From Gimesia algae (GTDB taxonomy: Bacteria; Planctomycetota; Planctomycetia; Planctomycetales; Planctomycetaceae): a stretch of DNA of 64,000 nt. The notes under the pieces are model-generated. The model was not told the origin of the DNA and did not search any database. It saw only the letters and a list, made by a program, of their open reading frames with translations. Positions 32,785 through 41,459 of this stretch are shown here, one piece after another. The stretch lies in the NCBI RefSeq assembly GCF_007746795.1, contig NZ_CP036343.1, positions 3,652,369-3,716,368 on the forward strand, read 5' to 3'. Every line of letters begins with the position of its first letter. Position 1 is the stretch's first letter. Both the position numbers and the translations under genes were made by a program.

Positions 32785-34578
32785 ATGCGACCCATTCTGC
32801 ACCTATTGACCTGCATTCTGATCTTATTGATCAGCCTGAAGGATTGCCCGGCAGACACTCCTGAATCTGGAAAACCGAACATAATTCTGGTCATCACCGA
32901 TGATCAGGGGTACGGAGATATTGCCGCACATGGCAACCAGATGATCAAAACGCCAAATCTGGATCAATTGTATCAGAAGAGTCTGCGATTGACGAATTTC
33001 CACGTCGATCCGACCTGCGCCCCAACGCGCTCTGCCTTAATGACCGGCCGTTATTCGACGCGGACCGGTGTCTGGCATACCATCATGGGCCGTTCTCTCA
33101 TGGACACGAATGAAGTCACACTGGCGGAAGTCTTCAAAAGCAACGGCTACCGAACAGGCCTCTTCGGGAAATGGCATCTGGGAGATAACTATCCATTGAG
33201 ACCTCAGGATCAGGGATTTGAAACGGTCGTCCAGCATGGAGGCGGAGGTGTCGGCCAAACCCCCGATGACTGGCAGAATGATTATTTCAGCGACACTTAC
33301 CTGCGTAATGGGAAGCCGGAGAAGTTTCAGGGATATTGCACTGATATCTGGTTTGATGAAGCGTTGAAATTTATCGAAGCAGACAAGACAAAACCATTTT
33401 TTGCATACCTATCTACCAATGCGCCGCATAGCCCTTATCTGGTTGATCCCCAGTACAGTGATCCGTATGAGGATAAAGAAGTTCCGAAAAAAATGGCGGC
33501 CTTTTATGGCATGATCACCAATATTGATGAAAATATGGGACGCCTGCTCCGCTACCTGAAAGAGTCCGGGCTGGAAAAAGATACCATTCTGATTTTCATG
33601 ACCGACAATGGCACCGCTGCAGGTATGCAACGCCCGAACCCCAGAGACCTGAGTAAAAAACAGCAAAGGCGACTTTCCAAAGGAAAACCAATCACCCTGG
33701 AAACCTGGCCTGGGTTTAATGCCGGCATGCGTGGCATGAAAGGTTCTGAATACGATGGTGGGCACCGAGTCCCCTGTTTTTTTTATTGGCCTGGAGGAGG
33801 TCTGACCGGTGGAAAAAACATCAACCAGTTGACAGCTCACATCGATATTCTTCCGACACTGGCTGAGCTCTGTGACTTGACCATTTCCAGCGAACTGAAA
33901 CTGGATGGCACGAGCCTCGTCCCGATTTTAACTGGTAATAAAGACGCATTACGAAACAGAACTCTGATTGTACATTCGCAACGGATTGAAACACCTGAAA
34001 AATGGCGCAAATCCTCTGTCATGAGCGAACGCTGGCGCCTGGTCAATGAAAAGGAGCTGTATGACATTCTGAACGATCCTGGTCAGACGAAAAACGTCGC
34101 AGCGGAATATGCAGGTGTGGTCAAATATCTGTCAGCAGAATACGAAAAATGGTGGAGCAGTTTGACACCCGTTTTCAGTCGGTACGTCACGATCGGCATT
34201 GGATCCCGCTTCGAAAACCCGGCACATCTGACCTGCCACGACTGGCATGCCCCGATTGAACAGGTTCCCTGGAATCATCAGTTGATTGCCAAAAACCCCG
34301 TAGCGAATGGGTTCTGGGTCGTGGAGATCGCTGAACCGGGCACTTATGAAATCACATTGCGCTGTCGTCCGGAATCAGCCCATCATCCTTTAAAAAAAGG
34401 AACCGCCCGGATTCAAATTGGTGACTTGAAACGGGAACAGGCCGTTTCAGAAGGTGATTTGTCGACCACATTTCAAGTTGACCTGACACGAGGCCAGAAA
34501 AAGTTGCAAACCTGGCTGGACGAAGGAAATGGAGTGTCTCGTGGCGCGTTTTTTGTAGAGATTTTCCGCAAAGAGTAA
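32785..34578 (+). CDS. Secreted sulfatase (formylglycine-dependent arylsulfatase family)
   Basis: 597 residues. A signal peptide (LLTCILILLISLKDCPA) leads to PNIILVITDDQGYGD, which supplies the two metal-binding aspartates (Asp39, Asp40). The formylglycine site is CAPTRSALMTGRY (Cys78, CxPxR type, needs a formylglycine-generating enzyme encoded elsewhere). FGKWHLGD follows as the second signature, APHSPY gives the active-site histidine, and IFMTDNGTAAG completes the metal site. The last 110 residues form a beta-rich tail. Sulfatases of this type remove sulfate from algal polysaccharides or glycosaminoglycans, and planctomycetes carry many; the substrate here is unknown. Monocistronic; it precedes the dispersed repeat copy B. 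Confidence 0.95.
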   Translation: MRPILHLLTCILILLISLKDCPADTPESGKPNIILVITDDQGYGDIAAHGNQMIKTPNLDQLYQKSLRLTNFHVDPTCAPTRSALMTGRYSTRTGVWHTIMGRSLMDTNEVTLAEVFKSNGYRTGLFGKWHLGDNYPLRPQDQGFETVVQHGGGGVGQTPDDWQNDYFSDTYLRNGKPEKFQGYCTDIWFDEALKFIEADKTKPFFAYLSTNAPHSPYLVDPQYSDPYEDKEVPKKMAAFYGMITNIDENMGRLLRYLKESGLEKDTILIFMTDNGTAAGMQRPNPRDLSKKQQRRLSKGKPITLETWPGFNAGMRGMKGSEYDGGHRVPCFFYWPGGGLTGGKNINQLTAHIDILPTLAELCDLTISSELKLDGTSLVPILTGNKDALRNRTLIVHSQRIETPEKWRKSSVMSERWRLVNEKELYDILNDPGQTKNVAAEYAGVVKYLSAEYEKWWSSLTPVFSRYVTIGIGSRFENPAHLTCHDWHAPIEQVPWNHQLIAKNPVANGFWVVEIAEPGTYEITLRCRPESAHHPLKKGTARIQIGDLKREQAVSEGDLSTTFQVDLTRGQKKLQTWLDEGNGVSRGAFFVEIFRKE

Positions 34579-34592
34579 GACGTTGCAATCCT

Positions 34593-34686
34593 TAGTGCGC
34601 ATTACATTTAACCAGAGCGTCTCTCAATCTATTATAGTCGGTCCAAATGCCCCTGGAGGCGCTACAATAAAACCGGACACAGTCTA
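34593..34686 (-). repeat. Dispersed intergenic repeat, copy B (94 bp, reverse orientation)
   Basis: The reverse complement of this segment matches 434-527 without gaps at 76 of 94 positions. It lies between the convergent ends of the sulfatase gene and a glycosyltransferase gene. The inverted pair AGCGCCTC/GAGACGCT is preserved except for one position (wobble-compatible on one strand), so a hairpin may be under selection. TATAATAGATT is conserved in the centre. It may serve as a bidirectional terminator or be a mobile non-autonomous element. Confidence 0.75.
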
Positions 34687-34700
34687 GCTGGATGATCCAC

Positions 34701-35522
34701 TCAAGCTGACTGCGCCTGTTCAATGCCGATACGAGCCTGAATGCGATCCGTATCGATCAACTGCTGCAGACGGCGTTGATTCTCTTCCAGTTGATCCCGG
34801 GAGTTCTCCTGATGCCAGATATGAAATACAGCTGCCGCAAAGCGAGCATCTTTGTGAAAGACTCCATTTCTGATTAAACGCAGTACCAAATCCGAGTCTT
34901 CCATTCCCCAGCCCGTGTAATCTTCATCAAATCCATTCACAGCCAGCAAATCCTGTTTCCACGCGGACAGATTACAGGTTTTTGCACCTTCCCACTGCCG
35001 TGCCAGCCGATGCCGATACCAGGCTCCCAGTGGAAGCCGGAACAACGGTGAAAGACGATTTATCTGCTTGAGACGACGCGAATTCAACCAGTCTCCCCAC
35101 GACCATCTGTCGACGGGAATTTTTTGCTCAAGCATGTCCCGTGAAAAAGTTTCGGAAAGCAGGACGCGATTCCCGGACAGGAACCAGCCTGTTTCAGCAA
35201 GTCGTGCATGGGCCTCTAAAAATCTGGGAGCGGGGATGCAATCGCCATCGGTAAAGATAAGATAGTCTGCCTCTGCAACCTGAATCGCCCGGTTGCGAAT
35301 GGCACCGGCTCGAAACCCCTGGTCAGCATGCCAGACATGTTTTACCGGAAACGGTGCCCGACTACGAAAACCGTCTACTACTTCACGCGTCTCGTCAGTC
35401 GATCCATCGTCGGCAATGATCAATTCATCGGGAGTATGAAATTGCGATAAATAACCGGTAAGCACTGCTTCCAGAGCAGCAGGCCAGTTATAGGTCGTGA
35501 TGATGACTGCGGTTCCCGGCAT
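34701..35522 (-). CDS. Family 2 glycosyltransferase with galactosyltransferase-like C-terminus
   Basis: 273 residues, cytosolic or membrane-peripheral. The GT2 fold starts with AVIITTYNWPAALEAVL, then IIADDGSTDET and the metal-binding Asp92-Gly-Asp94 in IFTDGDCIPAPRF. WGMEDSDLVLRLI near 205-220 is the acidic W-G-x-E-D-x-D motif seen in chondroitin-/galactosyltransferase-type C-terminal domains and in K-antigen and LPS-core transferases. It lies eight bp downstream of the WaaE-like gene on the same strand, so the two are likely co-transcribed. Probable role is adding a sugar to the LPS core or to a surface polysaccharide; donor and linkage are not determined. Confidence 0.88.
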   Translation of the reverse strand: MPGTAVIITTYNWPAALEAVLTGYLSQFHTPDELIIADDGSTDETREVVDGFRSRAPFPVKHVWHADQGFRAGAIRNRAIQVAEADYLIFTDGDCIPAPRFLEAHARLAETGWFLSGNRVLLSETFSRDMLEQKIPVDRWSWGDWLNSRRLKQINRLSPLFRLPLGAWYRHRLARQWEGAKTCNLSAWKQDLLAVNGFDEDYTGWGMEDSDLVLRLIRNGVFHKDARFAAAVFHIWHQENSRDQLEENQRRLQQLIDTDRIQARIGIEQAQSA

Positions 35523-35529
35523 GAACTGA

Positions 35530-36288
35530 TCAGAGTTCCTTCTGACTCTCTTTATTGATGACCATGAGTTTCAGATAGCGATAATAGGTTCCCTCGGCAT
35601 TAGAAATGGCCAGCATGAAGCCTTCTTTTCCATCCAGAAAACCGGCGCGGAGGAAGTAGGTCCGAATGAACGTCCACATTCCATGCAAGACCGCTTTACA
35701 GAGTCCCGCCTGCTGATTCTCATCTGCCAGCATTTTGGCACTGGCTGTTGAATAGGAATTCATCGTGTTGAGGATCTGTTCCAGTGTGAGTAACGATTCA
35801 TGGATAATCGGTTCCCGAAGTTTTCCGGTTTTGCCTGCGACGATGATTCTCTCATGCACCAGATCATCACTGAAGCTGGCTTTTCCCCGCCGAAAGAGAC
35901 GCACTACCCGATCAGGCCACCAGCCACTATGTTTCATATAGCGACCACAGTAATTAGACCGACGAGGCATCGTATAGGCATCAAAGCGGGCGGGCATCTG
36001 AATGACACGTTTGATCTCAGTTTGCAGATCATAAGAAATGCGTTCATCTGCATCGATAGAGAGTACCCAGTCTTTAGTCGCATACTCCAGAGCACGATTT
36101 TTCTGTGGACCAAATCCAGGCCAGTCTGTTTCATAGACTTTGTCTGTATATTCGCGGCAGATGGCAACCGTCTTGTCGGTGCTACCGGAATCCAGGACGA
36201 TAATTTCGTCTGCCCAGGCAACCGATGCAAGACATTCACGAATGAATGATTCTTCGTTTTTGACGATGACGATAATCGATAACGACAT
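35530..36288 (-). CDS. Family 2 glycosyltransferase, WaaE/KdtX-like (LPS core)
   Basis: 252 residues. SIIVIVKNEESFIRECLASV and IIVLDSGSTDKTV open the GT2 domain; Asp79-Ala-Asp81 in WVLSIDADERIS is the nucleotide-sugar/metal motif. The downstream KHSGWWPDRVVRLFRRG and LHESLL-like segments match the WaaE/KdtX group, which adds glucose to heptose I of the LPS inner core in enterobacteria. The neighbouring heptosyltransferase and HldE make an LPS role likely. It heads a two-gene minus-strand unit, divergent from the kinase gene with 221 bp between. Confidence 0.87.
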   Translation of the reverse strand: MSLSIIVIVKNEESFIRECLASVAWADEIIVLDSGSTDKTVAICREYTDKVYETDWPGFGPQKNRALEYATKDWVLSIDADERISYDLQTEIKRVIQMPARFDAYTMPRRSNYCGRYMKHSGWWPDRVVRLFRRGKASFSDDLVHERIIVAGKTGKLREPIIHESLLTLEQILNTMNSYSTASAKMLADENQQAGLCKAVLHGMWTFIRTYFLRAGFLDGKEGFMLAISNAEGTYYRYLKLMVINKESQKEL

Positions 36289-36509
36289 AAAGCTGACTTT
36301 GATACTACTTAAGTTAAGAACGAGTCACGTTTCACAGGAGAGTCGAACAATTTTCAAGATTGTCAACCGCACGCGTTCCTGTTAAAAGAAGGTACCTGAC
36401 TGACTCAGGTTATTATGATCTATTGACTTGTTTACTGAAAGATTGCCGAGAGTTTGGCAGGAATTTACTGTCTCGAAAAGAGCAATCGTCAAAATCATGA
36501 AAAGCCACG

Positions 36510-37259
36510 TTGAAATTGTCTGATTCCCATCCTCAATCGAGTCCCTGCTTCCAACTGTTCGATCAGAGTACCCCTTATACGACAATTCGCTGTCTGAAAG
36601 AAGAAGACTTACGTTCCGTATGGCTGCTGGAAATACCGGGACGTGGTTTGACTACCCTCAAGCGCTGGCCGGTCAGCTGGCAGCTCCGCTGGAAATCATT
36701 CTTCAAACAGTCTCAACCGGACCGACAACTGACAGGCGCCTGGAAGTTACTCAAGGCGGGAGTCAATACACCGCAGCCCGCGACACCCGTTTATCGGGCA
36801 GGTTCCTTCTATCAACTGGAAATGCCGTATATTGAAGGTTCAACCGCCCATGATCTGCTGAAATCCGATCTCCCCGGATCTCATGACCTGCTGTATGAAC
36901 TTGCCAGAGAACTGGGCAAAATCGTCAGACGTTTGGCGCAAGCGGGATTACGTCATCGTGATCTGAAACTGGAAAATGTAGTGGTGAAACAGACCGACCA
37001 GAATGCCGCTGCACTTTCACTCTGGCTGATTGATCCCGTGGGCATTCGCAGTAGTTACTCGGTCTCTAACGCGCTCGTCTGCATGCTGGATCGACTGGCG
37101 ATTCAACCGTTGAATGAAGAACGTGCGGTCCCCCTCTCGCTTCAAATCATTTGTATACGCTCAGCATTGGGACGGCTAAGCGGTAAAGAACGACGGCATT
37201 TTTTTCAATTGTTAAGAAAAAGCCTGATCGCCTCAAGATCGCAGTCTCAGTCAGACTGA
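36510..37259 (+). CDS. LPS kinase-like protein (KdkA/WaaP/InaA family)
   Basis: 249 residues from TTG-36510 (no in-frame ATG nearby at a suitable place; an ATG at 36497 is in another frame). The protein-kinase-like fold has a Gly-poor N-terminal lobe typical of KdkA/WaaP; GLRHRDLKLENVVV supplies the catalytic loop (Asp151, Asn156) and LWLIDPVGIR the metal-binding Asp175 in place of DFG. KdkA and WaaP phosphorylate Kdo or heptose in the LPS inner core using ATP on the cytosolic face. The cluster context with hldE and heptosyltransferase fits. The start codon is uncertain. Confidence 0.78.
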   Translation: MKLSDSHPQSSPCFQLFDQSTPYTTIRCLKEEDLRSVWLLEIPGRGLTTLKRWPVSWQLRWKSFFKQSQPDRQLTGAWKLLKAGVNTPQPATPVYRAGSFYQLEMPYIEGSTAHDLLKSDLPGSHDLLYELARELGKIVRRLAQAGLRHRDLKLENVVVKQTDQNAAALSLWLIDPVGIRSSYSVSNALVCMLDRLAIQPLNEERAVPLSLQIICIRSALGRLSGKERRHFFQLLRKSLIASRSQSQSD

Positions 37260-37364
37260 TTGACCTTGCCCTGATTCGCAAAAAGTCTTAAAAGCACGGG
37301 TCGTATTGCTTTCAGCCCCATCCTGCTGTCTTTACATGTAAGACACCTACTTCCCAGGTCTGAC

Positions 37365-38624
37365 ATGAATCAATCCTCACAGAATCCACTGTTTTTCAAA
37401 TCCCCCCTGGTCGAAGAATCATCGGGGGTCATCTGGCTGAAACGCGCATTGATTTTATGGGCCGTGCTGTGGATCGCTGTCAGTATCAAATTCGTTGTAC
37501 AACCGGAAAATAAATCGGTTTACCCCTGTTTTGCAGACTCGTCTATTAACTGGTGGGCAGACCGGAATCTGTACGATAACGAAGTTTATAAAACGGGATT
37601 TCGCTACAGCCCCACTTTCGCAGTCGCATTTTCCACCTTTGCGATCTTGCCTGCCTCACTGGGTGGTATTCTCTGGACGGCTTTGAACATTTCACTGCTG
37701 GTACTTGCGCTACGGTTACTTGTGAAAGAAATCTTTCCCGGGAACTGGACCCGGTTTCAGGAAGCCAGTTTTCTGATCCTCAGCCTGGCGGGCTGCACGC
37801 GGGCGATCTGGTCTGCACAGAGTAATTCTCTGGTTTTTGCACTGGCAGTGTTCGCTGTCGTTTCACTGAAAAAAGAACGCTGGTGGGTTGCTGCCTTCCT
37901 GCTCGCAGCTGCCATGCATATTAAACTCTGGCCAGTTGCCCTGGCTTTGCTGCTGATGGCGCGTTTTCCCTGGCAACTTTCCGCACGTTTTGCTGCCGCG
38001 GGTGCGCTGCTGGCGATTCCCCCTTTTTTAACACGTCCCCTACCCGTAGTCGCGCAGCAATACCAGAATTGGTATGGATTGCTAACGGGGCCTTACCGTA
38101 CTCTCAGACAGGGTGGATTACGTGATGCCTACACCATCGCCGAACAATTCGGCACCTATGTGGATGATCGCGTTTATACGCTGCTGCAGCTGGGTATGGC
38201 CGGCCTGGCTCTACTCTGGTGCCTCAGGCTGTCGAAATTATCCGATTTCAAGCAAACCTATTTTACCGGTGTGCTCACGACCTGGGTCTGCTGGCAGTTA
38301 CTGGTCGGACCGGGAACCGAGCGACTGACGTTCCTCCTGGCGGCCCCCATCGCCAGCTGGGCGTTGATTGTCAGTTTTAAAGAACACTGCCATCGGATGC
38401 TGGCAGTGGTCGCCTGGCTGATGCTGATTCCACTGGGGACTGGTGGCATCGAACGATTATTGTTGCCCCTCGCTGCCTGGTCACCTGCGATTCTGCCATT
38501 GGGTATCATCCCACTGATGGTCTGGCAGGTCGTCTATGTTGAGAGTCGCGCCAGCGCAAATGAGTTGGGGGCATCCCAGCAAGAGGGTTCATTGGTCGGC
38601 CAGAAAACATCCTGGGCAGCTTAA
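37365..38624 (+). CDS. Polytopic glycosyltransferase family 87 (DUF2029) protein
   Basis: 419 residues with about ten predicted membrane helices. The first periplasmic loop contains WWADRNLYDNEVYKTGFRYS, and FRYSPTFAVAFSTFAIL resembles the Y-x-P hallmark of DUF2029/GT87 (mannosyltransferase-like, GT-C fold) proteins, where the upstream acidic residue is thought to be catalytic. These enzymes use polyprenyl-phosphate sugars on the outer face of the inner membrane. It follows the LPS kinase gene by 105 bp on the same strand and precedes convergent waaF-like. Sugar and acceptor unknown. Confidence 0.8.
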   Translation: MNQSSQNPLFFKSPLVEESSGVIWLKRALILWAVLWIAVSIKFVVQPENKSVYPCFADSSINWWADRNLYDNEVYKTGFRYSPTFAVAFSTFAILPASLGGILWTALNISLLVLALRLLVKEIFPGNWTRFQEASFLILSLAGCTRAIWSAQSNSLVFALAVFAVVSLKKERWWVAAFLLAAAMHIKLWPVALALLLMARFPWQLSARFAAAGALLAIPPFLTRPLPVVAQQYQNWYGLLTGPYRTLRQGGLRDAYTIAEQFGTYVDDRVYTLLQLGMAGLALLWCLRLSKLSDFKQTYFTGVLTTWVCWQLLVGPGTERLTFLLAAPIASWALIVSFKEHCHRMLAVVAWLMLIPLGTGGIERLLLPLAAWSPAILPLGIIPLMVWQVVYVESRASANELGASQQEGSLVGQKTSWAA

Positions 38625-38631
38625 ATCTGAT

Positions 38632-39696
38632 TCAAGCTGCATTTCGCTGTTGTTGATCCAGCAACGAAATCACTGCCTGAAAGACCTGATCTGCTCCCAG
38701 TTCTTTCATACAACGGTGATGCCCCAAAGGGCAGACCCGCTGTTGACAGGGGCCACAATCCAGATCCAGCTGCACAGGCAGGCTGCGATCGTAAAACGTT
38801 TCGCTCCACATCTGATGTGTGGGACCAAATAGAGTCACTGCTGGCACCTGGAACGGCGCGGCAAAATGTCTAGGACCTGAATCAGTGGTCACCAGCAATT
38901 CGGCTTGTTGAATGGCAGCCTTAGTCAGTCCCAGATGCAGAGGTTCTCCAGCCAGAGACGTAACGAACGGATGATTGGCCTGTTCTACAATCTGGATCGC
39001 TTCTTCTTTTTCGGCGGGACCACAAACGACTAAGACCGACCGTTTCATCTCTGTGGCAATCTGTCGAGCCAGCGCTGCAAAATGGGCAGTCGGCCAGTGC
39101 TTGGCAGCGCCGAATGCGCCGCCTGGATTCAAGCAGATCAGTGGCCTGCTTTTGAATTCAGCAGACTGTTTGTTCCAGAACGAATTCCAGCGACGACGAT
39201 CCTGATCTGTCAACGCGAGTTCCATTGCACGCGACATTCCTGATTCTGCGGGAAGCTCAGAACTTTCTCTGCCCAGCACATGCGCGGCTATTTTCAGATA
39301 TTCATCAATGGCCGGGTGTGGTATCTGTCGCTCACCCGCAGGTAGCGGGTCGGTTAACAACCAGCGTCGATAGTCACGATTGATTCCTACCCGCCTGGAA
39401 ATACCAGCCAGAAAAGCCAGGCTGGCACTACGAAACGAATTAGGGAACAGGACAGCCAGATCAAAATGCTCGCTTCGGAGCTGCTGTAGAAACCGAAGTT
39501 GCGAAGTCAGTTTTTCGCCACTTTTCCAGGAAATGGATCGATCGACCAGAGTCAAACCGTCCAACACATCCGCCACGTAAGGCCTTTGAATGGAGACGAT
39601 CTCTGCATCGGAAAACTCCTGTCGAATCGCCCGTAGTGCAGGAGTCGCCATCACGGCGTCTCCGATCCAATTCGGTAAAAAGACTGCTATTTTCAT
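38632..39696 (-). CDS. LPS heptosyltransferase (waaF-like)
   Basis: 354 residues, GT9 fold. The N-terminus KIAVFLPNWIGDAVMATPAL is the signature of heptosyltransferase II, and ICLNPGGAFGAAKHWPTAHF, VVCGPAEKEEA, VTTDSGPRHFAAPF and LFGPTHQMW follow as donor-site motifs. GPCQQRVCPLGHHRCM near the end is a Cys-rich loop often seen in this group. It transfers L-glycero-D-manno-heptose from ADP-heptose to the LPS inner core. The start overlaps the stop of hldE by four bases, so heptose synthesis and transfer are co-expressed. No waaC-like gene is seen here. Confidence 0.93.
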   Translation of the reverse strand: MKIAVFLPNWIGDAVMATPALRAIRQEFSDAEIVSIQRPYVADVLDGLTLVDRSISWKSGEKLTSQLRFLQQLRSEHFDLAVLFPNSFRSASLAFLAGISRRVGINRDYRRWLLTDPLPAGERQIPHPAIDEYLKIAAHVLGRESSELPAESGMSRAMELALTDQDRRRWNSFWNKQSAEFKSRPLICLNPGGAFGAAKHWPTAHFAALARQIATEMKRSVLVVCGPAEKEEAIQIVEQANHPFVTSLAGEPLHLGLTKAAIQQAELLVTTDSGPRHFAAPFQVPAVTLFGPTHQMWSETFYDRSLPVQLDLDCGPCQQRVCPLGHHRCMKELGADQVFQAVISLLDQQQRNAA

Positions 39697-41237
39697 CCGG
39701 CTTTTCGTTTCGGAAGTTCAATGGGAAAGTTTCTGGTTGTCGAAATGCTTTCACTTTCCTGACTGCTGCGAATCATTCCGAGTACTTGCGTGGTTGAGAT
39801 ACCAGGGGTAATCCCCAGCGCTTTAACCTCCCCGCCATAGGATTCGACCATTTCCCACCCGACGATTTCTTCCTTCTGGTAAGTCCCACCTTTCACCAGC
39901 AGGTCCGGCTTCAGAACGCTGATGAGTTCGCAGGGAGTGGATTCACCGAAGATGACCACGTAATCGATACCTTCCAGAGCAGCCAGCATGGAAGCGCGAT
40001 GATCCTGACCGAAAATAGGACGGTCCGGGCCTTTATTGAGAGAGCGGACGCTGTCATCACTGTTGACGGCGACAATCAGACAATCTCCTTCGGCTGCTGC
40101 CTGTTCGAGATAAGAAACATGGCCTACATGCATCACATCGAAACAACCATTGGTCAAAACGACTTTCTGTCCCAGCTTTTGACGAGCCCCCACGTGTCGT
40201 TGTAATTCTTCCAGCGGCAATATTTTTTCACTGGTCACGCGAGATCCCATCAGGAGATCTGCCAGCATTTCTTCGCGGCTGATCGTGACAACGCCAATTT
40301 GTTCCACTTCCAGACCCCCGGCAACATTTGCCAGACGCGCCAGGTCGTCAGGGGCAATCCCCGCGGCACAACCGACCCCGATCGTAGCCAGCACCATATC
40401 TCCAGCACCGGTGATGTCATAGACTTCGCGTTTGCGTGTCGGCAGCAACTCGCTTGCACCGTCTGCCTGAGTTAAGGCGATGCCATCGCTGTCCAGAGTG
40501 ACAAATACAAAATCGAGATTCAAATCGCGACATAGCTGCCTGCCTGCTCGAAATGCATCTTCCTTGTTTTTCACATCAAATCCCACGGCACACGACGTTT
40601 CAAGCCGGTTAGGTGTGATGGCTGTCGCGCCAGAATACATTCGGTAATCCTGACCCGGACAAGGATCAACAATTACAGGGACATTTGCCGTACGAGCTGC
40701 ATTAATGATGATGTCTAAAACATCTGGCGTGCAGACGCCTTTGGCATAATCACTGATCAGAATCGCCTGCTGTTCCGGAATCAGAGGCAGCAGGGTATTC
40801 AGCAAAGATTCCGATGTTGATTGATCGAGTGGTGTGTTCACTTCACGATCAACCCGCAGGATCTGATGCGGATGTCTCTGTTGAGCTCTCCCCATGAAAC
40901 GCTGTTTCACGGTAGTCGGTCGACTTGGGTCAGCAATCACGGCGGAACAGTTCACGCCACATTCTTCGAGCGCCTCTTTGATCACGACCCCATCCAGGTC
41001 AATTCCTGTTACGCCGGCCATGGTCACTTCCGCTTCCAGTCCAATCAGCATGTTGGCCACATTCGCTGCCCCCCCCAGCCGAACTTCCTGAGTATCTTCA
41101 CGCAACAGGATGACAGGTGCTTCCTGACTGATGCGTTCTGCGTTTCCCCAGGTATAGCGATCCAGAATTAAATCGCCCAAAACCAGAATTTTAGGATGGC
41201 CTAATTTTTGAATAGTGTTGATTAAATGATATGACAT
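39693..41237 (-). CDS. hldE: Bifunctional heptose-7-phosphate kinase / heptose-1-phosphate adenylyltransferase
   Basis: 514 residues from ATG-41237; the frame runs open to a TTG at 41339, but homologues begin close to the kinase motif KILVLGDLILDRYTWG. Domain 1 (about 10-330) is a PfkB/ribokinase kinase: RLGGAANVANML and, near residue 285, DITGAGDMVLATIG with the catalytic Asp. Domain 2 is a nucleotidyltransferase: VVLTNGCFDVMHVGHVSYLE with the HxGH-type motif, followed by VAVNSDDSVRSLNKGPDRPI. The enzyme makes ADP-heptose precursors for LPS. It directly precedes and overlaps the heptosyltransferase gene by four bases. The presence of both implies that this planctomycete builds heptose-containing LPS. 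Start codon is moderately certain. Confidence 0.93.
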   Translation of the reverse strand: MSYHLINTIQKLGHPKILVLGDLILDRYTWGNAERISQEAPVILLREDTQEVRLGGAANVANMLIGLEAEVTMAGVTGIDLDGVVIKEALEECGVNCSAVIADPSRPTTVKQRFMGRAQQRHPHQILRVDREVNTPLDQSTSESLLNTLLPLIPEQQAILISDYAKGVCTPDVLDIIINAARTANVPVIVDPCPGQDYRMYSGATAITPNRLETSCAVGFDVKNKEDAFRAGRQLCRDLNLDFVFVTLDSDGIALTQADGASELLPTRKREVYDITGAGDMVLATIGVGCAAGIAPDDLARLANVAGGLEVEQIGVVTISREEMLADLLMGSRVTSEKILPLEELQRHVGARQKLGQKVVLTNGCFDVMHVGHVSYLEQAAAEGDCLIVAVNSDDSVRSLNKGPDRPIFGQDHRASMLAALEGIDYVVIFGESTPCELISVLKPDLLVKGGTYQKEEIVGWEMVESYGGEVKALGITPGISTTQVLGMIRSSQESESISTTRNFPIELPKRKAG

Positions 41238-41459
41238 AAATGCGGGTGTTTCAGATGTTGATTTAAGTCCAGATCTGTAAATGCAATTTGCTGCTACCAC
41301 AGGCTGCGGAATCATCATCAGAACGCTATATTGAGTCAATGCCGATTTTGTGAAGCTGGGGCATTTATTAAGGCTGGGGCTAAAGTTTTTTCGACTGCAG
41401 GTACTCGAAAATCGATCAGCGTAATTACTGTCTAAAATTTGACTTACCAGAGCCTGATA

